Assembly: GCA_031401675.1 (NCBI GenBank)
Contig: JANNRR010000050.1
Location: 1 to 64,000, forward strand
Origin: JANNRR01 sp031401675
Lineage (GTDB): Bacteria > Pseudomonadota > Alphaproteobacteria > Rhodobacterales > Rhodobacteraceae
Direction of reading: 5' to 3'
DNA length: 64,000 nt
Below the pieces are notes generated by a model. The model was given only the letters and a program-made list of their open reading frames with translations, was not told where the DNA came from and did not search any database. A program made the position numbers and the translations under genes. Shown here one piece after another: positions 1 through 9,081 of the stretch (positions within the stretch are counted from its first letter, which is position 1; the number at the start of each line of letters is the position of its first letter).

Positions 1-53
1 TCGACAAACGCGATGACCCGGCTCCGAAGCTCCATAGGATGTGGCTTGCCCAT
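1..53 (-). CDS. IS630-type transposase, N-terminal fragment (runs off left edge)
   Basis: The minus strand from position 53 reads MGKPHPMELRSRVIAFV and then leaves the window. The pattern of a short basic start followed by LRxRVIAxV is the N-terminal helix-turn-helix opening of IS630-family transposases. A GGGGGG ribosome-binding site lies 5 bases upstream of the ATG, just behind a perfect 7-bp hairpin (62-78). Only 17 codons are visible, so I cannot say whether the element is intact. It sits downstream of the convergently oriented end of fnrL. Confidence 0.6.
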   Translation of the reverse strand, partial: MGKPHPMELRSRVIAFV

Positions 54-61
54 TTCGACCC

Positions 62-185
62 CCCTGCATCTTGCAGGGCTACCGAATCACAATCCGCCCA
101 ATCTGGGAATCCTGAATCGGAACACTGGCGACACGCTTTAGAGCGCGATCAGGATTGGTGGAACCACCGCACCAGACCCGCTCTA
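62..185. repeat. Inverted repeats beside the IS630 fragment
   Basis: Two palindromic structures precede the transposase start. CCCTGCA/TGCAGGG (62-68 and 72-78) is a perfect 7-bp hairpin. TAGAGCG/CGCTCTA (139-145 and 179-185) encloses an inner GGTGG-AA-CCACC hairpin (157-168). The nested form resembles short palindromic elements found in many alphaproteobacteria. It may be the outer end of the insertion sequence, but the terminal repeat cannot be set without the other end. Confidence 0.45.
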
Positions 186-372
186 CACAATTTGATCAGA
201 ATTGCGCTCCACTCCGGCTCAAGTATCCTGCGGGGTGCGTCCGCCGGCGCGCCACCGGTCCGGGTACCGGTGCACGCGGGGGGTGCAAAACCCCCACCGG
301 CCCCGAAGCAGCAGGCGGACGATTCTACCTGATCTCATCTCGCACCAGCCAGCCGGGCCAAGGCGGCGGCGC
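186..372. other. Intergenic, no gene recognised
   Basis: GC-rich stretch between the insertion-sequence remnant and the fnrL stop codon. The only structure I see is a G5/C5 hairpin (GGGGG 279-283, CCCCC 291-295). It could end transcription from fnrL on the minus strand, but it has no T-run. The open frames through here have no recognisable protein content. Confidence 0.4.
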
Positions 373-1119
373 TCAGTCGGCCTTGCCGTCCACGGCATCC
401 TCGCCCGCTTCGGCCAGCAGGCGGTCCAGATCGGGCACCGTCACGTTCCGCAGCCCGAGAATGTTGATCACACCGTCGCGTTTCAGTGCCGAAATCTGGC
501 GGCTGACGGTTTCCAGCGTCAGCCCCAGATAGTCGGCCATCGCCTCGCGCGTCAGCGGCAGGTCAAACGTCACCCGGCTTTTGGGCGGGCGCAGTTGCAG
601 GGCCAGATCGCGGCGCGCCAGGATCAGCAGCAGGCTGGCGATCTTTTCCCGCGCCGTCTTGCGGCCCAGCAGCAGCATCCATTCCCGCGCCGCATCCAGC
701 TCGTCCAGCGTCATTTCCAGAAGCCGTTGCCCCACGTGCGGCGTCCGGATCATCAGGTCCTCGAACGCCTTTTTGCGAAAACAGCACATGACCAGATTGG
801 TGGTGGCGGTCACGCTGTACGGGGCCCGGTCGCGCCCCGGTCGCCCCACGAAATCCGACGGCAGCAGCAGTCCGACCATCTGGGTGCGCCCATCCTCCAT
901 CGTCTGGGTCAGGGTGGCGATCCCGGTGACCACCGAGGCCACGAAATCCATCCGGTCGCCGGCCCAGACCAGGGTCTGCCCGGCCTCGAAGCTGCGGTAA
1001 TACTTCATTTCCTCCAGCCGGGGCAGCTCGTCCGGTTCGCATCGGGCACAGACCGCACGATGCCGGATCGGGCAGTCGCCGCAGGTCAACAGCCCCGCCG
1101 GGTGGTCGTGCTTGGCCAT
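373..1119 (-). CDS. fnrL: Crp/Fnr-family oxygen-responsive regulator FnrL
   Basis: A 248-residue cytoplasmic transcription factor. An N-terminal cysteine cluster (C13, C16, C24, C27) and a central C112/C113 match the [4Fe-4S]-binding pattern of FNR proteins. A cyclic-nucleotide-binding-like beta-roll (about 30-130) and dimer helix lead to a C-terminal helix-turn-helix (about 188-216) containing ETVSRQ, the FNR recognition-helix signature. Family knowledge: with its cluster intact FnrL binds TTGAT-N4-ATCAA and switches genes for microaerobic respiration and tetrapyrrole synthesis. An AGGAG site lies 8-9 bases before the ATG. The next gene upstream, the glycosyltransferase, ends 113 bp away, so fnrL probably has its own promoter. 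One FNR-box-like site occurs elsewhere in the window (30386-30399). Confidence 0.93.
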   Translation of the reverse strand: MAKHDHPAGLLTCGDCPIRHRAVCARCEPDELPRLEEMKYYRSFEAGQTLVWAGDRMDFVASVVTGIATLTQTMEDGRTQMVGLLLPSDFVGRPGRDRAPYSVTATTNLVMCCFRKKAFEDLMIRTPHVGQRLLEMTLDELDAAREWMLLLGRKTAREKIASLLLILARRDLALQLRPPKSRVTFDLPLTREAMADYLGLTLETVSRQISALKRDGVINILGLRNVTVPDLDRLLAEAGEDAVDGKAD

Positions 1120-1232
1120 GCATCAGGCTCCTGCCGGATCGGCGCATCAAGAAGCGCGCACCGGCAGTGCTATCGCAATTGGCCCGTCGCCGCAATGCGG
1201 CGTCACGGCAGCGGCTGCCAGCATGGCAATGC

Positions 1233-2462
1233 CTACGAAAGCCCGGCGGTTTCCAGAAACTGCACCTGCCTGGGCAGACATATCGAGCGCAGGTCGTAAC
1301 GCTCGATTGCCGTGCGCCGCGCCGCCTGCCGCATCCGCGTGGCCCGTTCCGGATGTGCCAACCCCTCGATGAACCGGTCCGACCAGGCCGCGACATCGAA
1401 GAAATCGACCAGACGACCGTTCACGCCATCCTCGATCACCTCCATGATCGGTGCCGTCCGCGACCCTACGACATAGGCGCCGCAACTCATCGCCTCGATC
1501 ATCGACCACGACAGCACGAACGGATAGGTCAGATAGGCATGCACCCGGCTGATCCGCATCAGACCGACAAAGGTGTCATAGGGAACCCGTCCGGTGAAAT
1601 GCACCCGGGTCAGATCGATCTGCCCTGCCATCTGCGCCAGCAGATACTCGCGCCACGGCCCGCCGGTCGGCGGCCATTTGCCGTAGCCCCGGTCATCTCC
1701 GCCCACGATCACCACCCGCGCCTCGGGCCGGGCTGCCAGCACCGCCGGCAGCGACCGCAAAAAGACGTGAAAACCCCGGTACGGGTCCAGATTGCGGCTG
1801 ACATAGGTCAGCACCTCGTCGCCCTGCCGCAGCAGCACGCCCGACCCCGGCAGCGTCACATGCGCCGTCGGGTCGGGGCGCAGCGCCGCAGTGTCCACCC
1901 CGTCATGCACCACGGTGATCATCGGCTGAAAGCACTTCGGAAAGGTGCTGGCCTGCCAATGCGTTGGCACGATCGCGGCATCGGCATCGGTCATCGCCTG
2001 CACCAGATGCGACTTGCGGCTGGTCACCAGAATCTGCGAGCTGACGCTTTGCGGCTGAAATTCCGGGTCGAAATCGGTGTCGAGTCCGGTCGAATGATAG
2101 CAGAATTCGCCGTAAGCCAGCATCCGCGCCTGCGGCCAGACATCGCGAAGAAAGAGCGTCTCGCCCCAGCCGATGTTGCCAAGGATCACATCCGGCGTGA
2201 ACCCGGTCTTTGCCTTCAGCGCCATCGCGCCGCGCGCCGCCGCCAGCCCCTGCTCGGCCCGCTCATAGTGGTTGGCCGCGATCTTGCCGACCGCCTCGCT
2301 GGCTTTCTGCTGACCATAGGCATATTTGGCCACCGCCACCTTGATCGGGCGCTGGTTCTGCTCGGCGGTCAGCGCCACCACTTCATGGCCCAGCCGCGCC
2401 ATTTCCTCGGACAGATGCGGGAACTGGCCCGGGAAATTCTGGTGCACGAACAGGATCTTCAA
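1233..2462 (-). CDS. Glycosyltransferase, GT4 family
   Basis: A 409-residue GT-B-fold glycosyltransferase, probably acting at the cytoplasmic membrane on a sugar-nucleotide donor. It opens with KILFVHQNFPGQF, the usual first strand and loop of this group. The C-terminal donor half carries the EAMSCGAYVVGS loop and the following VEDG-type turn of GT4/GT1 enzymes. The start is TTG at 2462. It is supported by a GAGGGA ribosome-binding site that overlaps the yejF stop codon, so translation is likely coupled to the transporter operon. Acceptor and product are unknown. Its place as last gene of a yej operon is the only functional hint. Confidence 0.82.
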   Translation of the reverse strand: MKILFVHQNFPGQFPHLSEEMARLGHEVVALTAEQNQRPIKVAVAKYAYGQQKASEAVGKIAANHYERAEQGLAAARGAMALKAKTGFTPDVILGNIGWGETLFLRDVWPQARMLAYGEFCYHSTGLDTDFDPEFQPQSVSSQILVTSRKSHLVQAMTDADAAIVPTHWQASTFPKCFQPMITVVHDGVDTAALRPDPTAHVTLPGSGVLLRQGDEVLTYVSRNLDPYRGFHVFLRSLPAVLAARPEARVVIVGGDDRGYGKWPPTGGPWREYLLAQMAGQIDLTRVHFTGRVPYDTFVGLMRISRVHAYLTYPFVLSWSMIEAMSCGAYVVGSRTAPIMEVIEDGVNGRLVDFFDVAAWSDRFIEGLAHPERATRMRQAARRTAIERYDLRSICLPRQVQFLETAGLS

Positions 2463-2472
2463 ATCGCATCCC

Positions 2473-4110
2473 TCAGCTTGCCGGACTTTCCGCCCGCAAA
2501 TCGAACGCCGCCGCCATCAGCGCCCTGGTATAGGCGGTCTGCGGGTCGGCAAAAATCCGACCCGCGTCGCCGGCCTCGACCACATCGCCGTTCTTCATCA
2601 CGATCACCTTGTGCGCCAGAGCCCGCACCACCCGCAGATCGTGGCTGATGAACAGATAGGCCAGCCGGTATTTCCGCTGCAAGCCCCGCAGCAACTCGAC
2701 GATCTGCACCTGCACCGTCATGTCCAGCGCCGATGTCGGCTCGTCCAGCACCACCAGTTTCGGCCGCAGGATCATCGCCCGGGCAATTGCCACCCGCTGC
2801 CGTTGCCCGCCGGAAAACTCGTGCGGGTACCGCCCCATGGTCGCCGGGTCAAGCCCGACCTCGCCCATGATTGCCGCCACCAAATCGCGCAGGTTCTGCC
2901 CGGCCGGCACACCGTGCACCCCCAACCCCTCGGCGATGATCTCCTGCACCGTCATGCGCGGCGACAGGCTGCCGTAAGGGTCCTGAAACACCACCTGCAT
3001 GTCGCGGCGCAAGGCCCGCATCTGCCCCGACTGCCAGCCCTGCACGTCCTGCCCCAGAAACACCACCGGCCCCTGCGACGCGGTCAGCCGCAGGATCGCC
3101 AGACCCAGCGTGGTCTTGCCCGACCCGCTTTCGCCCACCACCCCCAGCGTCTCGCCGGCGCGCACCGAAATGCTGGCGGCATTCACCGCCTTGACATGCC
3201 CCACCGTCCTGCGCAGCAGCCCCCTGGTGATCGGAAACCACACCCGCAGCGCCTCGGTCCGCAGCACTTCCGGCGCGTCTTCGGGCACCGGATCGGGTCG
3301 GCCCTTGGCCTCGGCGGCCAACAGCTTCTGCGTATAGGGATGCCGCGGATTGGCAAAGATCGCCTCGGTCGGCCCCTGTTCGACAATCTCGCCGCCCTGC
3401 ATCACGCAAACCCGGTCGGCAATGGCCCGCACGATGCCCAGATCATGGGTGATGAACAGCATGCTCATCCCTTCGCGGCGCTTCAGATCGGCCAGCAACT
3501 CCAGGATCTGCGCCTGTATCGTCACATCCAGCGCCGTGGTCGGCTCGTCGGCCACCAGCAGCTCCGGCCCGTTGGCCAGCGCCATCGCGATCATCACCCG
3601 CTGCCGTTGCCCGCCCGACAACTGATGCGGATAGGCATCCAGCCGCCGCTCGCCGTCGGCAATCCCGACCTTGTGCAGCAATTCCACGATCCGCGCCCGC
3701 GCCGCCGCCCCGGTCAGCCCCTGATGCAGGCTCAGGCTCTCGGCAATCTGCCGCTCCAGCGTGTGCAGCGGGTTCAGGCTGGTCATCGGCTCCTGAAAGA
3801 TGAAGCTGATGTCGTTGCCGCGCACCTTGCGCAGCCGGGCTTCGGGCGCCCCGATCATCTCCTGCCCCAGATAGGTCACCGATCCCGTCACTTCCGCCGC
3901 CTCCGGCAGCAGCGACACCGTCGACAGCGCGGTGATCGATTTGCCCGACCCGCTTTCGCAGACCAGCGCCACCGTCTCGCCCTTGCCGACAGAAAAGCTG
4001 ATGTGGCTGACCGCTTCGTTCACCCGCCCGTCCTGACGGAACCGGATGGTCAGATCGCGCACCTCCAGCACGGTGGCCCCCGGCACCACATTCCCCGTCA
4101 CGGCGGTCAT
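2473..4110 (-). CDS. yejF: Oligopeptide/microcin C-type ABC importer, dual ATPase subunit
   Basis: A 545-residue protein with two complete ABC ATPase domains in tandem, as in YejF. Domain 1 (about 10-260) has Walker A GSGKS, signature LSGGQRQRV and an ADEPTTALD Walker B. Domain 2 (about 280-540) has a second GESGSGKTT, FSGGQRQRV and DEPTSALD. It energises uptake through YejB/YejE. The ATG overlaps the yejE stop by four bases (ATGA), indicating translational coupling. Each half ends in the short extension typical of peptide-importer ATPases. The Yej system is known to import oligopeptides and microcin C-like compounds; the substrate here is inferred from the family only. Confidence 0.93.
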   Translation of the reverse strand: MTAVTGNVVPGATVLEVRDLTIRFRQDGRVNEAVSHISFSVGKGETVALVCESGSGKSITALSTVSLLPEAAEVTGSVTYLGQEMIGAPEARLRKVRGNDISFIFQEPMTSLNPLHTLERQIAESLSLHQGLTGAAARARIVELLHKVGIADGERRLDAYPHQLSGGQRQRVMIAMALANGPELLVADEPTTALDVTIQAQILELLADLKRREGMSMLFITHDLGIVRAIADRVCVMQGGEIVEQGPTEAIFANPRHPYTQKLLAAEAKGRPDPVPEDAPEVLRTEALRVWFPITRGLLRRTVGHVKAVNAASISVRAGETLGVVGESGSGKTTLGLAILRLTASQGPVVFLGQDVQGWQSGQMRALRRDMQVVFQDPYGSLSPRMTVQEIIAEGLGVHGVPAGQNLRDLVAAIMGEVGLDPATMGRYPHEFSGGQRQRVAIARAMILRPKLVVLDEPTSALDMTVQVQIVELLRGLQRKYRLAYLFISHDLRVVRALAHKVIVMKNGDVVEAGDAGRIFADPQTAYTRALMAAAFDLRAESPAS

Positions 4111-5213
4111 TTGAAAATCTTCCGCGGATCAAACGCATCGCGCACGCCCTCGAAGATGAACACCAACAGCGACAGCATGGTGGCAAAGGTGAAGAACGCG
4201 GTGAACCCCAGCCACGGCGCCTGCAGGTTCTGCTTGGCCTGCAACGTCAGCTCGCCCAGGCTCGGGGCCGATGACGGCAGGCCGAAACCCAGGAAATCCA
4301 GTGACGCCAGCGTGCCGATCGCCCCGGTGATGATGAACGGCAGAAACGTCAGCGTCGCCACCATCGCGTTCGGCAACACATGGCGGAACATGATCACCCG
4401 GTTGGAAACCCCAAGCGCCCGCGCCGCCCGCACATATTCGAAGTTGCGCGCCCGCAGGAACTCGGCCCGCACCACCCCCACCAGCCCGGTCCAGCCGAAC
4501 AGCACCATCAGGAACACCAGCAGCCAGAAATTCATCGGGATGATCGCCGCCACGATGATGATCACGTAAAGTGTCGGGATCGATCCCCACAGCTCGATGA
4601 TCCGCTGAAACGACAGATCGACCAGCCCGCCGAAATAGCCCTGCACCGCGCCGGCCGAAATGCCGATGATGCTGGTCAACAGCGTAGTGATCAGCGCGAA
4701 CGCCACCGACAGCCGGAACCCGTAAATCACCCGCGCCACCACATCGCGCGCCGTGTCGTCGGTGCCCAACAGATGCGTGCCGTCCGGGGCCGACGGCGCC
4801 GTGCCGTCGATGTCATTGACGGTATTGAACGAATAGGGGATCAGCGGCCACAGGATCCAGCCCCGGGCAACCGGCTCGCCGCCAATCTCGCCGTCGCCCG
4901 CATCGTCAATCGTCGCCCCGGCATCGCTCAGGCACCCCTTGTGCCCCGCCGCCACGATCAGGCATTGCACGAATTCGTCGCGGTAGATCGCCTCGGTCTG
5001 AAAATCGCCGCCAAACGCGGTTTCCGGATAGAACCGGAAGATCGGTGTGTAATAGCCGCCGTCGTACCGCAGCAGCAGCGGCTTGTCGTTGGCAATGAAC
5101 TCGGCGCACAACGACAGGCCGAACAGGAACGAAAACAGCCACAGCGACAGATAGGCCCGCCGGTTCGCCCGGAAATTGCGCCAGCGGCGTTGGGACAACG
5201 GTGACAGCGCCAC
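4107..5213 (-). CDS. yejE: Oligopeptide ABC importer permease YejE
   Basis: Inner-membrane permease of the binding-protein-dependent family. I start it at GTG 5213 (VALSPLSQRRWRNFRANRR), preceded by GGGAG at 7 bases and directly following the yejB stop; this gives 368 residues. An in-frame ATG at 5261 would overlap yejB by 47 bp. The start is followed by one transmembrane helix, a periplasmic insert of roughly 120 residues characteristic of YejE, and a five-helix core. The EAA-type loop (about ARALGVSNRVIMFRHVLPNA) docks on the ATPase. It works with YejA, YejB and YejF. Confidence 0.92.
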   Translation of the reverse strand: MALSPLSQRRWRNFRANRRAYLSLWLFSFLFGLSLCAEFIANDKPLLLRYDGGYYTPIFRFYPETAFGGDFQTEAIYRDEFVQCLIVAAGHKGCLSDAGATIDDAGDGEIGGEPVARGWILWPLIPYSFNTVNDIDGTAPSAPDGTHLLGTDDTARDVVARVIYGFRLSVAFALITTLLTSIIGISAGAVQGYFGGLVDLSFQRIIELWGSIPTLYVIIIVAAIIPMNFWLLVFLMVLFGWTGLVGVVRAEFLRARNFEYVRAARALGVSNRVIMFRHVLPNAMVATLTFLPFIITGAIGTLASLDFLGFGLPSSAPSLGELTLQAKQNLQAPWLGFTAFFTFATMLSLLVFIFEGVRDAFDPRKIFK

Positions 5214-5214
5214 C

Positions 5215-6303
5215 TCAGGACTCCCGCGTCGCGAAATCGATGCGCGGGTCGATCCAGACATACATCAGGTCCGACACGATGTTCATCACCAGCCCGATCA
5301 GGCCAAAGAAATACAAGGTGCCGAACACCACCGGATAGTCCCGCGCCACCGCCGCCTCGAACCCCAGCCGCCCCAGCCCGTCCAGCGAAAATATCGTTTC
5401 GATGATCAGGCTGCCGCCGAAGAACACCGACACGAACACCGCCGGAAACCCGGCGATCACGATCAGCATGGCATTGCGGAACACATGGCCATACAGCACC
5501 CGCCGCTCCGGCAGACCCTTGGCCCGCGCGGTCATCACATACTGCTTCTTGATCTCGTCCAGAAACGAGTTCTTGGTCAAGAGCGTCAGCGTGGCAAACG
5601 ACGCGATGGTCGAGGCGATCACCGGCAGCGTGATGTGCCAGAAGTAGTCGCCGATCTTGCCCAGCAGGCTATAGCTTTCCCAATCGTCCGAATGCAGGCC
5701 GCGCAGCGGAAACCATTGAAAATATGATCCGCCGGCGAACACCACCAACAACAGGATGGCAAACAGAAACCCCGGAATCGAATAGGCCACGATGATGATG
5801 GCACTGGTCCAGGTGTCAAAGCCCGACCCGTCGCGCACCGCCTTGCGGATGCCCAGCGGGATCGAGATCAGGTAGGCGATCAGCGTTGTCCACAGCCCCA
5901 GCGTCAGCGATACCGGCAGCTTTTCCACCACCAGTTCCAGCACGCCCACCGAACGAAAGTAGCTTTCGCCGAAATCGAACCGCGCATAATTCCACATCAT
6001 CAGGAAAAACCGCTGCACCGGCGGCTTGTCGAACCCGAAATCCTTTTCCAGTTTGGCGATGAACTCCGGCGGCAGGCCGCGCGCGCCCAGATAGCGTTCC
6101 TCGCCGCCCGCGCCCAGATCGCCGCCACCGGCATCGCCGCCGCCGGCAATGGTGTCGAACACGTCGCCGCCACCGTTGATCTGCGCGATGATCTGTTCGA
6201 TCGGCCCGCCCGGCACGAACTGGGTCAGGGCGAAATTGATCACCATCACCCCGAACAGCGTCGGCAGGATCAGCAACAGCCGCCGCAGGATGTAGGCACC
6301 CAT
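5215..6303 (-). CDS. yejB: Oligopeptide ABC importer permease YejB
   Basis: A 362-residue inner-membrane permease. The N-terminal helix (MGAYILRRLLLILPTLFGVM) is the hallmark of DppB/YejB permeases. The C-terminal core has an EAA loop (about TARAKGLPERRVLYGHVFRNA). Between helix 1 and the core (about residues 45-70) is a Gly/Asp-rich low-complexity insert (GGGDAGGGDLGAGGEE), likely a flexible periplasmic loop. The ATG lies 10 bases after the yejA stop, so these genes form one transcription unit. Confidence 0.93.
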   Translation of the reverse strand: MGAYILRRLLLILPTLFGVMVINFALTQFVPGGPIEQIIAQINGGGDVFDTIAGGGDAGGGDLGAGGEERYLGARGLPPEFIAKLEKDFGFDKPPVQRFFLMMWNYARFDFGESYFRSVGVLELVVEKLPVSLTLGLWTTLIAYLISIPLGIRKAVRDGSGFDTWTSAIIIVAYSIPGFLFAILLLVVFAGGSYFQWFPLRGLHSDDWESYSLLGKIGDYFWHITLPVIASTIASFATLTLLTKNSFLDEIKKQYVMTARAKGLPERRVLYGHVFRNAMLIVIAGFPAVFVSVFFGGSLIIETIFSLDGLGRLGFEAAVARDYPVVFGTLYFFGLIGLVMNIVSDLMYVWIDPRIDFATRES

Positions 6304-6313
6304 GCCGGCAGCG

Positions 6314-8242
6314 CTACTTCAGCGCGCCAGAGGCTTTCAGCGCCTCGGCCTTGTCGGCATTCACCCACCAGAAATCCAGATAGCCCGGGTCATAGGGCGG
6401 CAACTCTGCCGGATATTCGTACAGGTCATAGAATGCGAACGTATGCTTGTTCTTGAACCACTGCGGCACCCAGAACCGTTCGGCCCGCAGCACCCGGTCG
6501 ATGGCCCGCGTCGCCACCTGCAGTTCTGCCTTCGACTTTGCCGCCAGCACCACATCGATCAGTGCATCCACCGCCGGGCTTTTCAGCCCCATCTTGTTGA
6601 AGGTCGACACATCGGCGGTATCCGCCCCGAACTCCTGTTTCATGTCGGCGCCCGGAATATAGCTCTGGGTCAGCGAAGCGTTGATCATGTCGAAATCGTG
6701 GCTGCGGTCGCGGGCGGTATATTGCGCGTCGTCCACCCTTGTCAGCGACGCATCGACCCCCAGCCGCTTCAGGTTTTCGACAAACGGATTGACGATCCGG
6801 TCAAACAGCGGGTCATCGCTCAGAAACTCGACCCGCAGCTTGTCGCCCGCCGCATTGCGCCGGATGCCGTCGGCCCCCACCGCCCAGCCGGCCTCGTCCA
6901 GAAGCGCGCTGGCCGTGCGCAGGTTGCCGCGGTCCAGCTGATCCGAAGTCGAGGTCGGCGCCATCACCGGCTCGGCGTCCAGCACGCCGGGCGGCAGAAT
7001 GTCCTGCATCGGCTCCAGGATCGCCAGTTCCTCGAGCGACGGCAACCCGGTCGCCGCCAGTTCCGAGTTTTCCCAGAACGAGTTGATCCGGGCATAGAGC
7101 CCGAAAAACAGCGTCTCGTTCGACCATTCGAAATTGAACATCAGCGCAATCGCCTGCCGCACCCTCGGGTCGGCAAACTGCGGCCGGCGCAGGTTGAACA
7201 CCCAAGACTGACCGGGGGCCAGATTGCCGTTGAACAGTTCGCGCTTTACCACCGCACCACTGGTCACGGCCGGAAAATCATAGGCCGTCGCCCAGTTCTT
7301 CGACGAGTTTTCGTTGCGGAACGTATAGTTGCCGGCCTTGAACCCTTCCAGCGCCGCATTGGAATCGGCGTAGTATTCGATCCTTATGGTCTCGAAATTG
7401 TTGCGCCCGACATTGATCGGCAGATCGCGGCCCCAATAGTCCGGGTCCAGCCGATAGGTCACCGACTGCCCGACATCGACCTTGTCCAGCACATAGGGGG
7501 CCGACCCCAGGAACGGCTCCAGCGAGCTTACTTCCAGATCGCGGTTGTTGGCCTCGTAATGCGCCTTCGACAGGATCGGCAGCCCGCCCGCCAGCGCCGG
7601 CAGGTCGCGGGTCGGAAATCCGGCCTTGAAGGTGAACTTGATCTCGGTCGGGCTCAGAACCTCGGCCTCTTCCACCTGCTGCGCCAGCACAAAGCGGAAA
7701 TCCTCCAGCCCCTTGGTCAGGAACAGATCATAGCTGAACAGCACATCCGCCGTGGTCAGCGGCGAGCCGTCGGAAAAAGCCGCCTCGGGCCGCAGGGTAA
7801 AGATCACCCAGGACCGGTCCGCCGGGTATTCCATCGTGGTGCAGATCAGGCAATAGGACGCCCCGATTTCGTCAGAGGTGCCGGTCAGGATCGATTCGTA
7901 AAAGCCGCTCGCCAGGCCTGCCGCCCGGCCCTTGATGGTATAGGGGTTCATCGAATCGAACCCGCCAAGGGCTGCCAGCGACATTTCTCCGCCCTTGGGC
8001 GCATCCGGATTCACATAGTCCAGATGCTTGAAATCGGCGGGATATTTCAGATCGCCAAAGGTCGAAATCCCGTGCGAGATGATGGTATCCTGCGCCCGGG
8101 CCGCACCCGCCGTCAGCGCCAGCCCGACCGCCAGCGCCAGCCCGCACAGCACAACCCTGCGCCGCAGGTCCCGTGAAGTCGCACCGGCGGCGGCAACCGC
8201 TACAGCAACAGCGGCGGTACGACGGTGCGGACGGTTCTGCAT
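6314..8242 (-). CDS. yejA: Extracellular solute-binding protein YejA (family 5)
   Basis: A 642-residue periplasmic binding protein for the Yej importer. It begins with a long basic leader and a hydrophobic core (about 30-48) ending in a Sec cleavage site near ARAQD. The mature protein has SBP family 5 features: HGISTFGDLKYP at the front, the GGEMSLAALGGFDSMNP segment, and a large C-terminal lobe. GGGAG lies 6 bases before the ATG. It is the first gene of yejA-B-E-F-glycosyltransferase, with a 210-bp leader region upstream. The ligand is probably a peptide or peptide-like molecule, inferred from the family. Confidence 0.92.
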   Translation of the reverse strand: MQNRPHRRTAAVAVAVAAAGATSRDLRRRVVLCGLALAVGLALTAGAARAQDTIISHGISTFGDLKYPADFKHLDYVNPDAPKGGEMSLAALGGFDSMNPYTIKGRAAGLASGFYESILTGTSDEIGASYCLICTTMEYPADRSWVIFTLRPEAAFSDGSPLTTADVLFSYDLFLTKGLEDFRFVLAQQVEEAEVLSPTEIKFTFKAGFPTRDLPALAGGLPILSKAHYEANNRDLEVSSLEPFLGSAPYVLDKVDVGQSVTYRLDPDYWGRDLPINVGRNNFETIRIEYYADSNAALEGFKAGNYTFRNENSSKNWATAYDFPAVTSGAVVKRELFNGNLAPGQSWVFNLRRPQFADPRVRQAIALMFNFEWSNETLFFGLYARINSFWENSELAATGLPSLEELAILEPMQDILPPGVLDAEPVMAPTSTSDQLDRGNLRTASALLDEAGWAVGADGIRRNAAGDKLRVEFLSDDPLFDRIVNPFVENLKRLGVDASLTRVDDAQYTARDRSHDFDMINASLTQSYIPGADMKQEFGADTADVSTFNKMGLKSPAVDALIDVVLAAKSKAELQVATRAIDRVLRAERFWVPQWFKNKHTFAFYDLYEYPAELPPYDPGYLDFWWVNADKAEALKASGALK

Positions 8243-8452
8243 CTTGCACTCCCTGCGATCCCATTGCCCAAACCCGGGCCCGACTTGTGGCCCAACTCTG
8301 GACCCATCTCAGTTAATGAAAGCTAAATCGGGCAGGGTCCACCGACAAGTTCCGATTGTGTGATGATTTCCGGCACTTTTCGTGAACACGCGCGACCCGA
8401 ACGCAACAGCCGACCGGCATGGGGCGGCTGCATCCGGCCAGAGGTCGGACGA

Positions 8453-8962
8453 TCAGTTCAGCGTCGCCAGATAGGCCACCAAATTGGCCCGGTCCTGCGG
8501 CTTCTTCATCCCGGCATAGGACATCTTGGTGCCGTCGACATAGACCTTGGGGTTGGCGATGAAACTGGCGATCGTCTCCGGCTCCCAGGCCCCGCCGTGC
8601 GCAACCATGGCCGCCGAATAGACATAGCCCTCGACCGCCCCGGCCGTCCGCCCGATCACGCCGTTCAGGTATGGCCCGGTGCCGTTCTTGCCCTGCAGAT
8701 TGTGGCAGGCCTTGCAGGCGTTGAACGCCTTTTCCCCCGCCGCCACGTCCGCCACCGCATACAGATCGGCAAACGCCGGCCCCTCGTCCGCCACTTCGGG
8801 TTCCGCCGCCGCCACCTCGATCACATAAGACGCCGCTTCGTCGCCATGCCCGCCCGGGCCGCCGAAATAGATGGTCTCGGCCGCCCAGCCGCCCAGCAGA
8901 AACACCAGGAACGCGCCGCAGAACGCGCCGCCCACTTTGGTCAAAGTCATCGTGTCGAACAT
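8453..8962 (-). CDS. Membrane-anchored c-type cytochrome (c552/cy type)
   Basis: A 169-residue electron carrier. Residues 10-28 form an uncleaved N-terminal membrane anchor, followed by an acidic, Ala/Glu-rich linker (about 40-75). A class I cytochrome c domain follows, with the heme motif CKACH (83-87) and a probable distal Met147 in GTKMSYAG. Size and layout match Paracoccus CycM (c552) and Rhodobacter cy, which shuttle electrons from the bc1 complex to terminal oxidases. It is divergent from the prephenate dehydratase gene, an arrangement I recall as common in this family. It ends 210 bp upstream of yejA and is probably transcribed separately. Confidence 0.9.
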   Translation of the reverse strand: MFDTMTLTKVGGAFCGAFLVFLLGGWAAETIYFGGPGGHGDEAASYVIEVAAAEPEVADEGPAFADLYAVADVAAGEKAFNACKACHNLQGKNGTGPYLNGVIGRTAGAVEGYVYSAAMVAHGGAWEPETIASFIANPKVYVDGTKMSYAGMKKPQDRANLVAYLATLN

Positions 8963-9081
8963 GTCGCATCCCGGCTCAGGTGAGGTTGGCCGTATCTATC
9001 CGCTTCCCCCGCCGGTTTTCAAGGTATAGTTACCGCGACCAATCGCCCCCATGCCGGGGCCGGGCTGCACGGGCGGGGGAC

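Noticed and set aside
191..204. TTGATCAGAATTGC as an FNR box near fnrL
   Set aside because: Only the left half fits; the right half is ATTGC rather than ATCAA, and it lies downstream of fnrL.
241..330. Possible riboswitch or tRNA in the paired GC-rich stretch beside fnrL
   Set aside because: It forms hairpins but has no T-arm, anticodon arm or known aptamer core, and no gene starts after it.
202..1299. Long plus-strand frame of 365 codons across fnrL
   Set aside because: It is antisense to fnrL, rich in Arg, His and Gln, and has no family features; GC-rich coding DNA commonly gives such frames.
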